A stretch of 64,000 bases of DNA from JANMCE01 sp031410595 (GTDB lineage: Bacteria > Actinomycetota > Acidimicrobiia > Acidimicrobiales > Ilumatobacteraceae), in the NCBI GenBank assembly GCA_031410595.1, contig JANNZM010000076.1, forward strand, positions 20,196 to 84,195, in the 5' to 3' direction. How positions within the stretch are numbered: the stretch's first letter is position 1; each line of letters opens with the position of its first letter. Made by a program: the position numbers and the translations under genes. Under the pieces are notes generated by a model, which was not told the DNA's origin, searched no databases, and was given only the letters and a program-made list of their open reading frames with translations. Positions 50,152 to 58,705 of the stretch are shown piece by piece.

Positions 50152-50820
50152 CTAGGCCGTTGCGGCCGAGGTTGTTTCGAGGCGCCTGAGGCTCGACCAG
50201 AGGATCTTGCCGATGTTCAGGTGGAGGCGTTCGGCATCCATGCCAGCGCCGTAAAGGGCTCCGTAGTTCCATGAGCGCTCCATCATGCTCATGGTGATCA
50301 GGCCGAGAGCGGTGGGATCCGGAACGTTGGCGTCGCGAACGGCGGCCAGCGCTTTGCCGAGTCGGGCACAGGTGCTGAGGTGGCGCTTCATGCCAGCGGT
50401 GCGAATCTCTTCGTCATCGTGGGCTGCTTGGGTCCAAGCAAAGGCGAAACTGCCCTGCACTTCGAGAAACGTGAAATACTCGGCGACCCACTGGATCGTG
50501 CCTTCCTCGCTGACGATCATTTCCGGTACACGGTCGATCAGCGCTTCGGATTCTGTTGAGGACTGGGCACCGGCGGCCAGCATGATGTCGCGTTTGGACG
50601 GGAAATAGGTGTACACCGAAGCACGCGAGACTTCGGCGAGACGGGCGATCTCGTCGATCGTCGTGCCGCTGTATCCCGCAGTCAAAAAGGCCTGGCGGGC
50701 CGCATCGAGAATACGCGCGATTGTGCGGTGAGCGCGGGGCCCGAGGTCGGCGGCAGGCTGGCGCATCTCGGCTGGGACGAGGAAGGCCTCGCCTTTGCCT
50801 GCTCGTTTCGTACGGGTCAT
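50152..50820 (-). CDS. TetR-family transcriptional regulator
   Basis: A 222-residue TetR regulator. The DNA-binding domain is at residues about 30-80: TIARILDAARQAFLTAGYSG, TTIDEIARLAEVSRASVYTY and FPSKRDIMLAAG. The C-terminal helices (FTFLEVQGSFAFAWTQAAHD) would bind the inducer, probably an acyl-CoA judging by neighbours. It is a natural candidate for the repeated TGACR-N4-YGTCA sites, but none lies directly at its own promoter. An upstream GTG (50826) is an alternative start. Confidence 0.9.
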   Translation of the reverse strand: MTRTKRAGKGEAFLVPAEMRQPAADLGPRAHRTIARILDAARQAFLTAGYSGTTIDEIARLAEVSRASVYTYFPSKRDIMLAAGAQSSTESEALIDRVPEMIVSEEGTIQWVAEYFTFLEVQGSFAFAWTQAAHDDEEIRTAGMKRHLSTCARLGKALAAVRDANVPDPTALGLITMSMMERSWNYGALYGAGMDAERLHLNIGKILWSSLRRLETTSAATA

Positions 50821-50898
50821 GCCCACCTTCTGCTCATCTCACAGATGAAACTACCCGACTCCGACCCAGGTTTCGGGCTTGCTGCGCTGACGGGACGT

Positions 50899-52227
50899 CT
50901 AACGGGCCCGTTGTTTGGCGCTGAGTTCGTGGTGGCGGGCGAACATTTGAGCGGCCTTCTCGGCAAGTTCGGCCGGCACGTTCGGATACACGGGTAGGCC
51001 CTTGGACTTCGAGGGAAGGGCGACGGTTCCACTGCCGAAGGCGGTTTCGGTGCCGCGCTGGTTGACCATGTGCATCTCGATATCCACGACGTGACGGCCG
51101 TCGGCATCAACGCGCTTTGCGGTAACCTTTCCGGTGAGGAACTGGGTGTCGCCTTGGTAGTTGAACTTGCGGATGGAGTCATCCATCTTGACGACGATGG
51201 CGTCGTCACCCATCCAGTCCGACAGCATGTGCCAAAACCAGCACTGGCGCATGACTCCGTAGTCATAGGCCATGGGGTTGCCAATGGCCTTGGCCCACTC
51301 AGAATCCCAATGCAGGCGTTGGGCGACGTCGTAGATGCCTTGCGCGTTCTTCACATAGAACGGAGCGATGCGCTTGCGGTTGTCGTAGCCGAGGCGTGAC
51401 GCCCGCAGGCCGTAGGGCACGAAGCCGTAGCCGCCCGCGTGGACGGCGATGATCTCGGTAACGGTCAGCGGCCCCTTTACCATCGGCTGTAATTCGTCGC
51501 CCTCTGTGACGTCATCCCACCAGCGCTTCTCGGCGCCGAGCGGCTTTTCGGCCGCGTAGATGGCGTCGATCTTTTCGTAGTCTTCGTCGGTGTAGGTTGC
51601 CGCCTCAAGTTCGGCGTACTTGCCCTTCTTGCGGGCCGTGTCGCGCTCGGTCAGCACTCGCAGAATGCGGTAGACGCCGACCACTTCACCGCGTTGGTTG
51701 ATGGCGACGTCACGACGCACGCAGATCACCGATCGGTTGGCGAACTCGGACTGCTTGACGGTGACGCTCTCCTCGCCGGCAAAAGTGTAGAGCCGATCAC
51801 CAGCGAACAGCGGCCGATACCACTCCCACGAACCGCCCGACACAAAGACGTGGATGCCCCGAAAGACGCTCTTGGTGCCGGCCTTCACTTCGGCCGGAAG
51901 CGGGTCACCCAGCATCGGTGTCTTGACGTGCCCGACCATTGTTCCATGGGCGATTTGGGAGCCCCAGCGGGTGGCCGCCCCGTAGTCGTCGTCGGTGTAC
52001 AACGGGTTCGGGTCGCCCATGCCGCGTGACCAGTTACGGATGGCATCGGGGCTGGCGACACGGTACAACTCCTCGTAGCGCAGTCCGAGGTCGTGGCCGA
52101 TCAGCAGCCGGGAACGCTCGATGTCTTCGTCGGTGAGCTTGTAGGCGGTGGCCTTCTCGAACTCTCCAGCCACATCGTCGCTGACCTTGAGGCTGTCGGG
52201 ATTCCCCGATTGATCGGTAGTCGTCAC
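50899..52227 (-). CDS. Fused MaoC/FAS1-like double-hotdog dehydratase
   Basis: A 442-residue protein joining an N-terminal FAS1-like dehydratase unit to a C-terminal MaoC-like unit. The first has NWSRGMGDPNPLYTDDDYG and IAHGTMVGHVKTPMLGDPLP. The second, from about residue 240, has LTVTEIIAVHAGGYGF, MAYDYGVMRQCWFWHMLSDW and VVDIEMHMVNQRGTETAFGSG. It is the one-chain counterpart of the pair at 45709-46603. GTG 52227 lies 7 bases after a -10-like box, so the message may be leaderless. Confidence 0.85.
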   Translation of the reverse strand: MTTTDQSGNPDSLKVSDDVAGEFEKATAYKLTDEDIERSRLLIGHDLGLRYEELYRVASPDAIRNWSRGMGDPNPLYTDDDYGAATRWGSQIAHGTMVGHVKTPMLGDPLPAEVKAGTKSVFRGIHVFVSGGSWEWYRPLFAGDRLYTFAGEESVTVKQSEFANRSVICVRRDVAINQRGEVVGVYRILRVLTERDTARKKGKYAELEAATYTDEDYEKIDAIYAAEKPLGAEKRWWDDVTEGDELQPMVKGPLTVTEIIAVHAGGYGFVPYGLRASRLGYDNRKRIAPFYVKNAQGIYDVAQRLHWDSEWAKAIGNPMAYDYGVMRQCWFWHMLSDWMGDDAIVVKMDDSIRKFNYQGDTQFLTGKVTAKRVDADGRHVVDIEMHMVNQRGTETAFGSGTVALPSKSKGLPVYPNVPAELAEKAAQMFARHHELSAKQRAR

Positions 52228-52229
52228 GC

Positions 52230-52248
52230 GGAAAATACTACCCTATTT
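52230..52248 (-). promoter_or_regulatory. Promoter-like motif, leaderless, before fused dehydratase
   Basis: On the minus strand the sequence is AAATAGGGTAGTATTTTCC, nearly identical to 9048-9066. The TAGTAT hexamer ends 7 bases before the GTG at 52227, which fits transcription starting at the start codon. The 55-bp gap to the GntR gene also holds an AT-rich tract (52245-52260). Confidence 0.5.
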
Positions 52249-52282
52249 AATTTTACAAAACAGCGTGCCGAGGGGCGCGCCG

Positions 52283-53029
52283 CTAGTCAGCGTCGAGAAT
52301 GTCCAGCGGCACATCGGCACCAGCGGTAGCCATCCAGCGCATCTGCTTTTCCCAGTGGGCCTTGGCCGCGTCCGCCTCGCCCGCGGCAATGAGCCGCACG
52401 AGCTTTGCGTACGACTTCGCCGCTCGGCGCATGAGGGGCGGCGGGCTATCTACTGCCGCATGGACGTAACGCTCAAGCACGATGCGGTGAAGTAGCTGGG
52501 AAATGACCGACAGCGTGTTGTTGCCGCTACGCAACAACAGCGTCTCGTGCACGAGCGCAGCAGCGCGACCGAACGCCACCCGATCATCCTTGTCGGCCGC
52601 GACTTGGGCAGCCATTGCTGCTGCGGAGAGCGCGGCAAGATCGTCATCGGTGTGCTTTTTTGCCAGCCAGCCAGCCAGGTTTGGTTCGATCAGCGCCCGG
52701 GCGGCGTCGAGGTCGGTGGTCGTTGTTTCGCGGAGCTGCAAAACGACGGCCAACGGTTCGGCCAGCCGGTCCAACTCGGGCATCGTCACGATCGGGCCAC
52801 CGCCGCGGCCGCGTTTGATGGTGATGAGACCCTGCGACTCAAGCACCCGCAACGCCTCACGTAGGGTCGTCCGGGCCACGCCAAGTGACTCGGTCATCTC
52901 CTCCTCCGATTGGAGGCGGTCACCGACGACCAGTTCACCGGTTGCGATTTGTCGGCGGATAGCAGCCGCAACGACCTCGCCCGTCTTGGCAGATTGTCTT
53001 GGCTGCTTCAAAATAGAACGATCCTTCAC
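52283..53029 (-). CDS. GntR-family transcriptional regulator (FadR/FCD type)
   Basis: A 248-residue regulator with an N-terminal winged helix (VVAAAIRRQIATGELVVGDR, then LQSEEEMTESLGVARTTLREALRVLESQG) and a C-terminal helical FCD domain. The domain's metal-binding His positions appear in FGRAAALVHETLL and ISQLLHRIVLERYVHA. FadR-type proteins sense acyl-CoA or organic acids. GTG 53029 start. It is transcribed in the same direction as the amidohydrolase (34-nt gap) and the fused dehydratase, so all three may be one unit. Confidence 0.9.
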   Translation of the reverse strand: MKDRSILKQPRQSAKTGEVVAAAIRRQIATGELVVGDRLQSEEEMTESLGVARTTLREALRVLESQGLITIKRGRGGGPIVTMPELDRLAEPLAVVLQLRETTTTDLDAARALIEPNLAGWLAKKHTDDDLAALSAAAMAAQVAADKDDRVAFGRAAALVHETLLLRSGNNTLSVISQLLHRIVLERYVHAAVDSPPPLMRRAAKSYAKLVRLIAAGEADAAKAHWEKQMRWMATAGADVPLDILDAD

Positions 53030-53062
53030 GACAGTGGCCGTCCGCGACGGTTTGCGCCGATC

Positions 53063-54220
53063 TTACGATGCAAACTGACGACTGGAACTCACACTCGTGT
53101 CGGCCCGGACCGGTTCGCCAACTTCGGGGAACAGGTCGAGGAACGCGCCGCGCGTAATGCGGTGAACGGTGGCAGCGTCGACACCATCGAGCAGGCCGTG
53201 GAGAACCTCCTGAGTATGGCCCCAGGTGCCTTCCATATGGGGGTAGTCGCTGCCCCACATCACATTGTTGTAGCCCATAGCGGTCACGGCGGCGACCGCG
53301 CTTTCGTCGTGCTGGAATGACGCGTAGACCTGGGAATACATGATCTCTTTGGGGGAGCGCAAGAGTTTCGGGCGCACCATCGCGTTGTGCTGACGGTAGC
53401 CCTCGGTCATGCGGTCACCCAGGAACGGCACCCAGGTCGCGCCGCCTTCAGACACCAGTACCTTCAGGCCAGGGTGCCGGTCGAGCGCACCGGAGGCCAC
53501 CATCTTCATGGTGGCTCGCTGCCCGGAAAATGTTGTCTCGGTGTAGTTCAACACCGCGCCACCCGGGCCACGGTAAGCGATACCGATGCTCTCGCCGGAG
53601 GCAAAATCGACCGGGTCCGTTCCGATATGGAAGGCAATCACCATGTTCGCTTCTTCGCACGCCGCCCAGAACGGCTCCCAGTCGTCACGGTTGTAGTCGC
53701 TCACATATTGCGGCGGCGTGGTCGGCAAGAACACAGCTCGGAAACCCATCCCGGCGGCTCGCTGCATTTCATTGATGGCATCCTCGATTGACAACAACGA
53801 CACTTGCGCCGTGGGCACGAGACGAGGGGAGACGCTCATGATCTCGCTCTTGGCCCAGTTGTTCGAGACCTCAATGGCCGCCCGCAATGCCTCACGAGTA
53901 CGGAACGACGCGTTCCACATGCCCAACGAGGGGAAGATGACCTCGCCCCACACACCCTCGGAATCCAGGTCGGCCATGCGGGCCTTGGCGTCCCGTGCGC
54001 CCGGCGGTCGGTGTGACGCCTCGTAAAACTCCTGCTGGGCCTGGGCGGGCAGGCGGCGGCGGAAGGATTGGCCATCGACATGCACGGTCTCGTGCTGACC
54101 ATCCGGGTCCTTCTCGGATCGGGGCATCAATTCGGCCAGCTTGGCCGGCAGGCTCGATCGCCAGAGGTCGTCGGGCTCAAGGAAGTGTGAGTCGCCTGAG
54201 TTTGCCCAAATCTTGTCCAT
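53063..54220 (-). CDS. Amidohydrolase family 2 (ACMSD-like) protein
   Basis: A 385-residue protein. ANSGDSHFLEPDDLWRSSLP is the N-terminal metal segment, VIAFHIGTDPVDFASGES holds the central His, and YNNVMWGSDYPHMEGTWGH closes the site. LDRHPGLKVLVSEGGATWVPFL is the conserved strand set. Related to the protein at 20543 but clearly divergent. ATG 54220 has GGAGGG 5 nt upstream. Substrate unknown; decarboxylation or hydrolysis of a ring-derived acid is possible. Confidence 0.9.
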   Translation of the reverse strand: MDKIWANSGDSHFLEPDDLWRSSLPAKLAELMPRSEKDPDGQHETVHVDGQSFRRRLPAQAQQEFYEASHRPPGARDAKARMADLDSEGVWGEVIFPSLGMWNASFRTREALRAAIEVSNNWAKSEIMSVSPRLVPTAQVSLLSIEDAINEMQRAAGMGFRAVFLPTTPPQYVSDYNRDDWEPFWAACEEANMVIAFHIGTDPVDFASGESIGIAYRGPGGAVLNYTETTFSGQRATMKMVASGALDRHPGLKVLVSEGGATWVPFLGDRMTEGYRQHNAMVRPKLLRSPKEIMYSQVYASFQHDESAVAAVTAMGYNNVMWGSDYPHMEGTWGHTQEVLHGLLDGVDAATVHRITRGAFLDLFPEVGEPVRADTSVSSSRQFAS

Positions 54221-54303
54221 CGTCGCCCTCCAAAGTTGTGGTCGCCGCCGTTAGCCACCCTAGGTCGGGCCGCGCCGAGTTGCACCCGGGTAGCCTGCGG
54301 GTG

Positions 54304-55182
54304 ATGAGTGAAGCGACCGGTCGGGCGTTGGTGCTGGGTGGCGGAGGCGTGGTCGGTATTGCCTGGGAGACCGGCCTGCTCGTTGGGCTACGGGACGGCG
54401 GGATCGACGTCACGGATGCGGACCTCATCGTGGGTACGTCGGCTGGATCGACGGTCGGCTCGCAGGTGGCGGCGGGCCGGGATCTTGACGAACTGCTTGC
54501 CACGCAGCTCGGTCCGAGCGACGGGCGAATGGAACGTCTCGCGGCCGATATCGACGTCGCTGCCGCCCTCGAATTTTGGGGCTGGCTCGCTGTGCAAACC
54601 GAGTTCGGCATCGCCGAATTGCGCGAGATCGGTCAGCGTTCGCTCGCCGCTCGCACTCCCAGCTCGGAGGACCGATTGGAAATGGTCGAAGCCCGGCTTG
54701 GGCTTCGCGAGTGGCCCGACCGTGCGCTACGCGTCACCGCGATCGACTGCGAGACTGGCGAGTTCGTCTGGTGGGATCGGTCGGGCTCGGCGACGCTCAT
54801 TCAAGCGGTCGCATCAAGCAGCGCGGTACCCGTTCTGTTCCCACCGGTGGAGATCGCCGGTCGGCGTTACTACGACGGCGGTCTTCGTTCACCGACCTGT
54901 GCCGACTTGGCCGTTGGCTACGAACGGGTGCTGATCATCGCTCCGATTTCGCCGACCGCCGACGCCATCGGCCAGGTTGTGACCGCGACGATCACTGCCG
55001 AGACAGCGGCTATTGAGGATGCTGGCGGCCGGGTGTTGTGCCTCCATCCCGATGCCCCTGCGTTGGAAGCGTTCGGCCCGAACTCGATGGACCCCGGGCG
55101 CAGGAAACCCGCTGCCGAAGCTGGCTGTCGCCAAGGCCTGGAGTTCGCGGCCGCCGTTCGCTCATTTTGGGAGAAACCCTGA
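54304..55182 (+). CDS. Patatin-like phospholipase family protein
   Basis: A 292-residue patatin. LVLGGGGVVGIAWETGLL is the oxyanion loop, DLIVGTSAGSTVGSQVA carries the nucleophilic Ser (GTSAG) and YYDGGLRSPTCADLA the Asp of the DGG motif, so the Ser-Asp dyad is complete. It would hydrolyse acyl esters of lipids in the cytoplasm; no signal peptide is visible. ATG 54304 follows an in-frame GTG directly. Divergent from the amidohydrolase across 83 bases in which I see no repeated operator. Confidence 0.9.
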   Translation: MSEATGRALVLGGGGVVGIAWETGLLVGLRDGGIDVTDADLIVGTSAGSTVGSQVAAGRDLDELLATQLGPSDGRMERLAADIDVAAALEFWGWLAVQTEFGIAELREIGQRSLAARTPSSEDRLEMVEARLGLREWPDRALRVTAIDCETGEFVWWDRSGSATLIQAVASSSAVPVLFPPVEIAGRRYYDGGLRSPTCADLAVGYERVLIIAPISPTADAIGQVVTATITAETAAIEDAGGRVLCLHPDAPALEAFGPNSMDPGRRKPAAEAGCRQGLEFAAAVRSFWEKP

Positions 55183-55269
55183 GATCACCAGTTCGTGGTC
55201 TTGCCCTTCGGTTCGTCGGCACCAAGGCAGCCACAAGCCGGCCCCCTCCAGGGCCAGCGACTCAAGGAG

Positions 55270-55298
55270 TTGTGCACAAAGAAATAGTCACCTATTTT
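55270..55298 (+). promoter_or_regulatory. Possible -35/-10 promoter for the acyl-CoA dehydrogenase operon
   Basis: TTGTGC (55270-55275) and TATTTT (55293-55298) are separated by exactly 17 bases and lie upstream of the ribosome site (GGAGG at 55307-55311). The surrounding 134-base gap between the patatin and the dehydrogenase is otherwise featureless. Hexamers of this strength occur by chance, so confidence is low. Confidence 0.35.
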
Positions 55299-55316
55299 CC
55301 TGGGCGGGAGGTTGGC

Positions 55317-56498
55317 GTGGAGAGCATGGATGAATTTCGAAGTCGTGTGTGCGAGTGGCTCACGGCGCATTTCCCGCAGCGCGACCCGAATCGTGATGAT
55401 GATCGCGTCGACATCATCGCCCGCGCCCCCGACGGCCACCAGGCCCTCGTGGACGGTGGCATTTCGATGCAGCGTCAACTGGCCGCGGCCGGGTTCATGG
55501 GCCTGAAGCATCCCACCGAATACGGCGGCGGTGGGCTCACCGCGGCGCACGACCAGATCGTGACCGAGGAGATGCAAGCGTTCGAGTGCCCGTCCATTCG
55601 CCCGCTCTCGCTCGGCATGGGGCTCGCCCTGCCGACGTTGTTGAAACACGGCACTGAGGAACAAAAGCAACGGTTCGCCCCCAAGATCATCGCCGGCGAA
55701 GAAGTCTGGTGCCAGCTGTTCTCCGAGCCCGACGCCGGCTCGGACCTGGTTTCACTCCGCACAAAGGCCATCCGGGACGGCGACGTCTGGGTGGTGAGCG
55801 GTCAGAAAGTGTGGTCCTCGATGGCGGCCGAAGCTCAGTTCGGCATCATGCTGGCCCGCACCGACCCGACGGCGGCCACACCACACGCCGGCATCACCAT
55901 GTTCATCCTCCCGATGGATCGGGCCGGCGTGACGGTGCGCTCGTTAGTCGACATCGCCGGTGGACATCACTTCAACGAAGTGTTCCTGGAATCGGTTGAG
56001 ATGACTGACGACGAGATCCTCGGCGAACTCAATAAGGGTTGGCAGGTCGCCACCGGCACCTTGTCGGGTGAGCGAGGCGCATACGTGGGCGGATCTGGCG
56101 GCGGACGTCGCAAACGCCAGGTCATGGCCGCGTTGGCCTCGACGCCGGGGGGAGCAGGGCCGGTCGAACGCCAGCGAGCCGTTGACGTGGTCGCCCGTGA
56201 ACTGCTGCTCGATTGGCTGGTCGCCCGAGTACTGGCGGGAACCGTCGCTGGCGGGAACCCGGTGGCGGGGTCGCTGATCAAGCTGGCCGCCGGCAACCTC
56301 GAACAACTGGCGTCGGAGGTAGTCATCGACCTCCTCGGTGCGGCCGGAGTCGCCTGGGCGTCGGATGATCGTGATGGCGACATCGCCTCCCACATTCTTA
56401 ACGCTGCCCGCCAAGCGACCATCGCTGGCGGTACTCATCAAATCCAACGCAATCTGCTGGGGGAGCGCGTGCTTGGCCTTCCCCGTGAACCGAAGTAG
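55317..56498 (+). CDS. Acyl-CoA dehydrogenase
   Basis: A 393-residue acyl-CoA dehydrogenase. CQLFSEPDAGSDLVSLRTKA, WVVSGQKVWSSMAAEAQFG, FNEVFLESVEMTDDEILGEL and AGGTHQIQRNLLGERVLGLP are in order. SGQKVWSSMA is the flavin-contact loop. GTG 55317 has GGAGG 5 nt before it; ATG 55326 is an alternative. Followed 14 nt later by a crotonase, giving two consecutive beta-oxidation steps. Confidence 0.92.
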   Translation: MESMDEFRSRVCEWLTAHFPQRDPNRDDDRVDIIARAPDGHQALVDGGISMQRQLAAAGFMGLKHPTEYGGGGLTAAHDQIVTEEMQAFECPSIRPLSLGMGLALPTLLKHGTEEQKQRFAPKIIAGEEVWCQLFSEPDAGSDLVSLRTKAIRDGDVWVVSGQKVWSSMAAEAQFGIMLARTDPTAATPHAGITMFILPMDRAGVTVRSLVDIAGGHHFNEVFLESVEMTDDEILGELNKGWQVATGTLSGERGAYVGGSGGGRRKRQVMAALASTPGGAGPVERQRAVDVVARELLLDWLVARVLAGTVAGGNPVAGSLIKLAAGNLEQLASEVVIDLLGAAGVAWASDDRDGDIASHILNAARQATIAGGTHQIQRNLLGERVLGLPREPK

Positions 56499-56512
56499 CC
56501 CGGAAGGCAACC

Positions 56513-57304
56513 ATGACCGATGCAGCGCAATACGAGACCATCGAATTTTCCGTCAGTGATGACCAGGTCGCCACCATCACCCTGAATCGGCCCGATCGGC
56601 TCAACTCGTTCACCGAAACAATGGCCATCGAGCTGACCGAAGTGTGGGGCATCGTTCGCGACACCGATGCCATTCATGCGGTCGTGCTGCGAGCCAACGG
56701 GGAGCGGGCATTCTGCACCGGTATCGACATCGCCATCGGCGCATGGTGGATGGACAAGAACATCTGGAACCACATGGACCCGGGCGCCAGCCTCGGTCCG
56801 CGGGCGCACAAGGTGTGGAAGCCCGTCGTCGCCGCGATAAACGGCATGTGCGCCGGTGGCGGCATGTACTTCGTCAATGAGTGCGACATCGTCATCTGCT
56901 CCGACGACGCCACCTTCTTTGATCCCCACGCTAACGGCGGCATCGTGTCGGCACTGGAGCCGATCGGCATGCTCAAGCGGGGCGTCCCACTAGGGGAAGT
57001 GCTGCGATGGGCATTGATGGGAACCGAGGAGCGCATCGGCGCCGAGACTGCGTTACGCATCGGCATTGTCTCCGAGGTCGTACCGGCTGCAGAGCTGCGC
57101 TCACGAGCGCAGGATATTGCCGCGCAGATCGCGGCCCGCCGCCCTGAGGCGATTCAGGGCACCGTGCGAGCCATCTGGGAAGCCATCGACATGACCCGCA
57201 CCACGGCGCTGGCCAACGGTCTCGCCTATACCCACATCGGCAACCCCAAGCGCGACGAACAGGCCGCGACACCTCGGCTGAATCGTCCGCCGACCACCCG
57301 CTGA
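56513..57304 (+). CDS. Enoyl-CoA hydratase/isomerase
   Basis: A 263-residue crotonase: ITLNRPDRLNSFTETM, VLRANGERAFCTGIDIAIGAWW, AAINGMCAGGGMYFVNECDI and FFDPHANGGIVSALEPIGM. The second region replaces the usual catalytic Glu segment with HANGGIVSAL, so it may act as an isomerase or on an unusual enoyl-CoA. Aromatic residues after the first oxyanion loop (WWMDKNIWNH) suggest a bulky substrate pocket. Part of the operon with the preceding dehydrogenase. Confidence 0.9.
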   Translation: MTDAAQYETIEFSVSDDQVATITLNRPDRLNSFTETMAIELTEVWGIVRDTDAIHAVVLRANGERAFCTGIDIAIGAWWMDKNIWNHMDPGASLGPRAHKVWKPVVAAINGMCAGGGMYFVNECDIVICSDDATFFDPHANGGIVSALEPIGMLKRGVPLGEVLRWALMGTEERIGAETALRIGIVSEVVPAAELRSRAQDIAAQIAARRPEAIQGTVRAIWEAIDMTRTTALANGLAYTHIGNPKRDEQAATPRLNRPPTTR

Positions 57305-57357
57305 CCGATGCAGCCTCGTGGCCTCGTACTTGGATCCTGCTTCACCATGACGGTGGA

Positions 57358-57786
57358 TCAGTGGGTGTGGTGGACTGCGGCTCCGGCGCGCAGGCGCTTC
57401 ACGAGAGTCGGAAGCATGCGGCGGGCGATTATGGGCGCCGTGTCGAGGAGCTGGGAAAAGTCCCGCTGGCTCACGACCATCAGGGTCATTTCCGTCGAAG
57501 CCGACACTTCGGCGTTGCGTGGCCCGCCGTCAAGCAGCGACATTTCGCCGAGGAAGTCTCCCGGGCCGACGTCAGCGACATGTTCGCCATCGCGGTCGAC
57601 GGAGGCCGTGCCGGAGACGATGACGAAGAACTCGTGGCCGGTCTGACCCTGACGAGCCAGGATGGTTCCTGCCGGAACGTTTGTCTCGGTCATGAGGCTG
57701 CGGACCGATTCGAGTTCCTTGTCAGTGAGATCCGCGAAGAGCGGGACCTTCGCGAGCCCATCGTCGACTGACTTGTGGCGATTCAT
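57358..57786 (-). CDS. Cyclic-nucleotide-binding domain protein (no DNA-binding domain)
   Basis: A 142-residue cNMP-binding domain on its own. LAKVPLFADLTDKELESV, FVIVSGTASVDRDG and the phosphate-binding cassette PGDFLGEMSLLDGGPRNAEV are typical of the Crp/PKA fold. There is no helix-turn-helix, so it is not a transcription factor by itself; it probably senses a nucleotide and acts by contact. ATG 57786 has GGAGGA 7 nt upstream. Convergent with the crotonase; 40 nt from the SDR. Confidence 0.88.
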   Translation of the reverse strand: MNRHKSVDDGLAKVPLFADLTDKELESVRSLMTETNVPAGTILARQGQTGHEFFVIVSGTASVDRDGEHVADVGPGDFLGEMSLLDGGPRNAEVSASTEMTLMVVSQRDFSQLLDTAPIIARRMLPTLVKRLRAGAAVHHTH

Positions 57787-57826
57787 AGTGAGTTCCTCCG
57801 CTGGTTTCGGGGCGACGCGGCATAGC

Positions 57827-58606
57827 TTAGACAGCCGCCCCTCTGGAACCGGGGGAGAACGATCGGACGTTGATGACGTCAATCATCTGTCCCCTCGGTC
57901 GGGTGATGGCGAAGACGATGGCATCGGCCATCCACGCAGGTTCCATGCCCGGGCCGGCCACACGGGTGAGGTAGCCGCTGGCATCCCATTCGGGCCACAC
58001 GCTCTCGATCTCGCCCTCGGCAAAATTGTCACCAAAGCCGGTGCCGCCGACCGAACCGCTGGTGTACCGAACGACCCGGATGTTGTCGGTCTTCAACTCA
58101 TGGACCATCATCTGGCTGAACGTGTCGAGCCCGCCCTTGGACGCCCCGTACAGCACCATCTGCGGCATGTATTCGCCCACGATTTCGGAGGAGACGTTCA
58201 CAATGTCGCCGCCACCCGCTGCCCGCATCAAGGGCACGGCCGCCCGGGTTGTGTAGATCGGCCCCAGCATGTTGACGCCAACCACGAAGGCAATGTCTTC
58301 GTCGGTCGCATCTTCGATTCGTCGTATCCGGGCGACGCCGGCGACGTTCAGCAGCGCATCAACGTGCCCGAATTTTTCCCCGATCGCCTGGAAGGCCGCT
58401 CGCACACTGTCGGGCTGCATCACATCGCACACAATCGCCGTCGCCGCCTCGCCAATGGTGGCTGCTGCTTCGTCGAGCCGTGCTTTGCCGCGGGCCAGCA
58501 TCGCCACCTGCGCGCCCTCCGCCGCGCAGGCCTGCGCCGCCGCCAGACCGATGCCGACCGAAGCGCCCACGATGACGACCACCTTGTTCGCAAGCTGCTG
58601 ACCCAT
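57827..58606 (-). CDS. SDR-family oxidoreductase
   Basis: A 259-residue SDR: IVGASVGIGLAAAQACAAEG, AMLARGKARLDE (Arg, NADP-type), NVAGVARIRRIED for NNAG, VNVSSEIVG and YGASK. The C-terminal third (GTGFGDNFAEGEIESVWPEW) is unusual and Trp-rich, and the VDGG motif is replaced by MIDVINVRSFSPG. ATG 58606 has AAAGGGG 6 nt upstream. Divergent from the P450 at 58706. Confidence 0.88.
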   Translation of the reverse strand: MGQQLANKVVVIVGASVGIGLAAAQACAAEGAQVAMLARGKARLDEAAATIGEAATAIVCDVMQPDSVRAAFQAIGEKFGHVDALLNVAGVARIRRIEDATDEDIAFVVGVNMLGPIYTTRAAVPLMRAAGGGDIVNVSSEIVGEYMPQMVLYGASKGGLDTFSQMMVHELKTDNIRVVRYTSGSVGGTGFGDNFAEGEIESVWPEWDASGYLTRVAGPGMEPAWMADAIVFAITRPRGQMIDVINVRSFSPGSRGAAV

Positions 58607-58664
58607 GTGGTGCCCCTTTGGATGGACCGTGCCTCCGTGGTGGAAAGCGACCTTTTCGGAAATG

Positions 58665-58678
58665 AGGTTACTATTTCT
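58665..58678 (+). promoter_or_regulatory. Promoter-like motif shared with the P450 at 9104
   Basis: AGGTTACTATTTCT, 28 bases before the P450 start, matches AGGTTAGTATTTTCT at 9052-9066 with one substitution and one missing T. TACTAT fits a -10. It occurs in the same relation to a divergent SDR/P450 pair as the first copy, so a shared regulator is plausible. Confidence 0.45.
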
Positions 58679-58705
58679 CGAACGCAAGCTTTCCCAGGGG
58701 GAATC

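Noticed and set aside
50152..50820. Assigning the TGACR-N4-YGTCA sites to this TetR protein
   Set aside because: It is a reasonable candidate, but no copy of the site lies at its own promoter and other regulators exist outside the window, so the link is left open.
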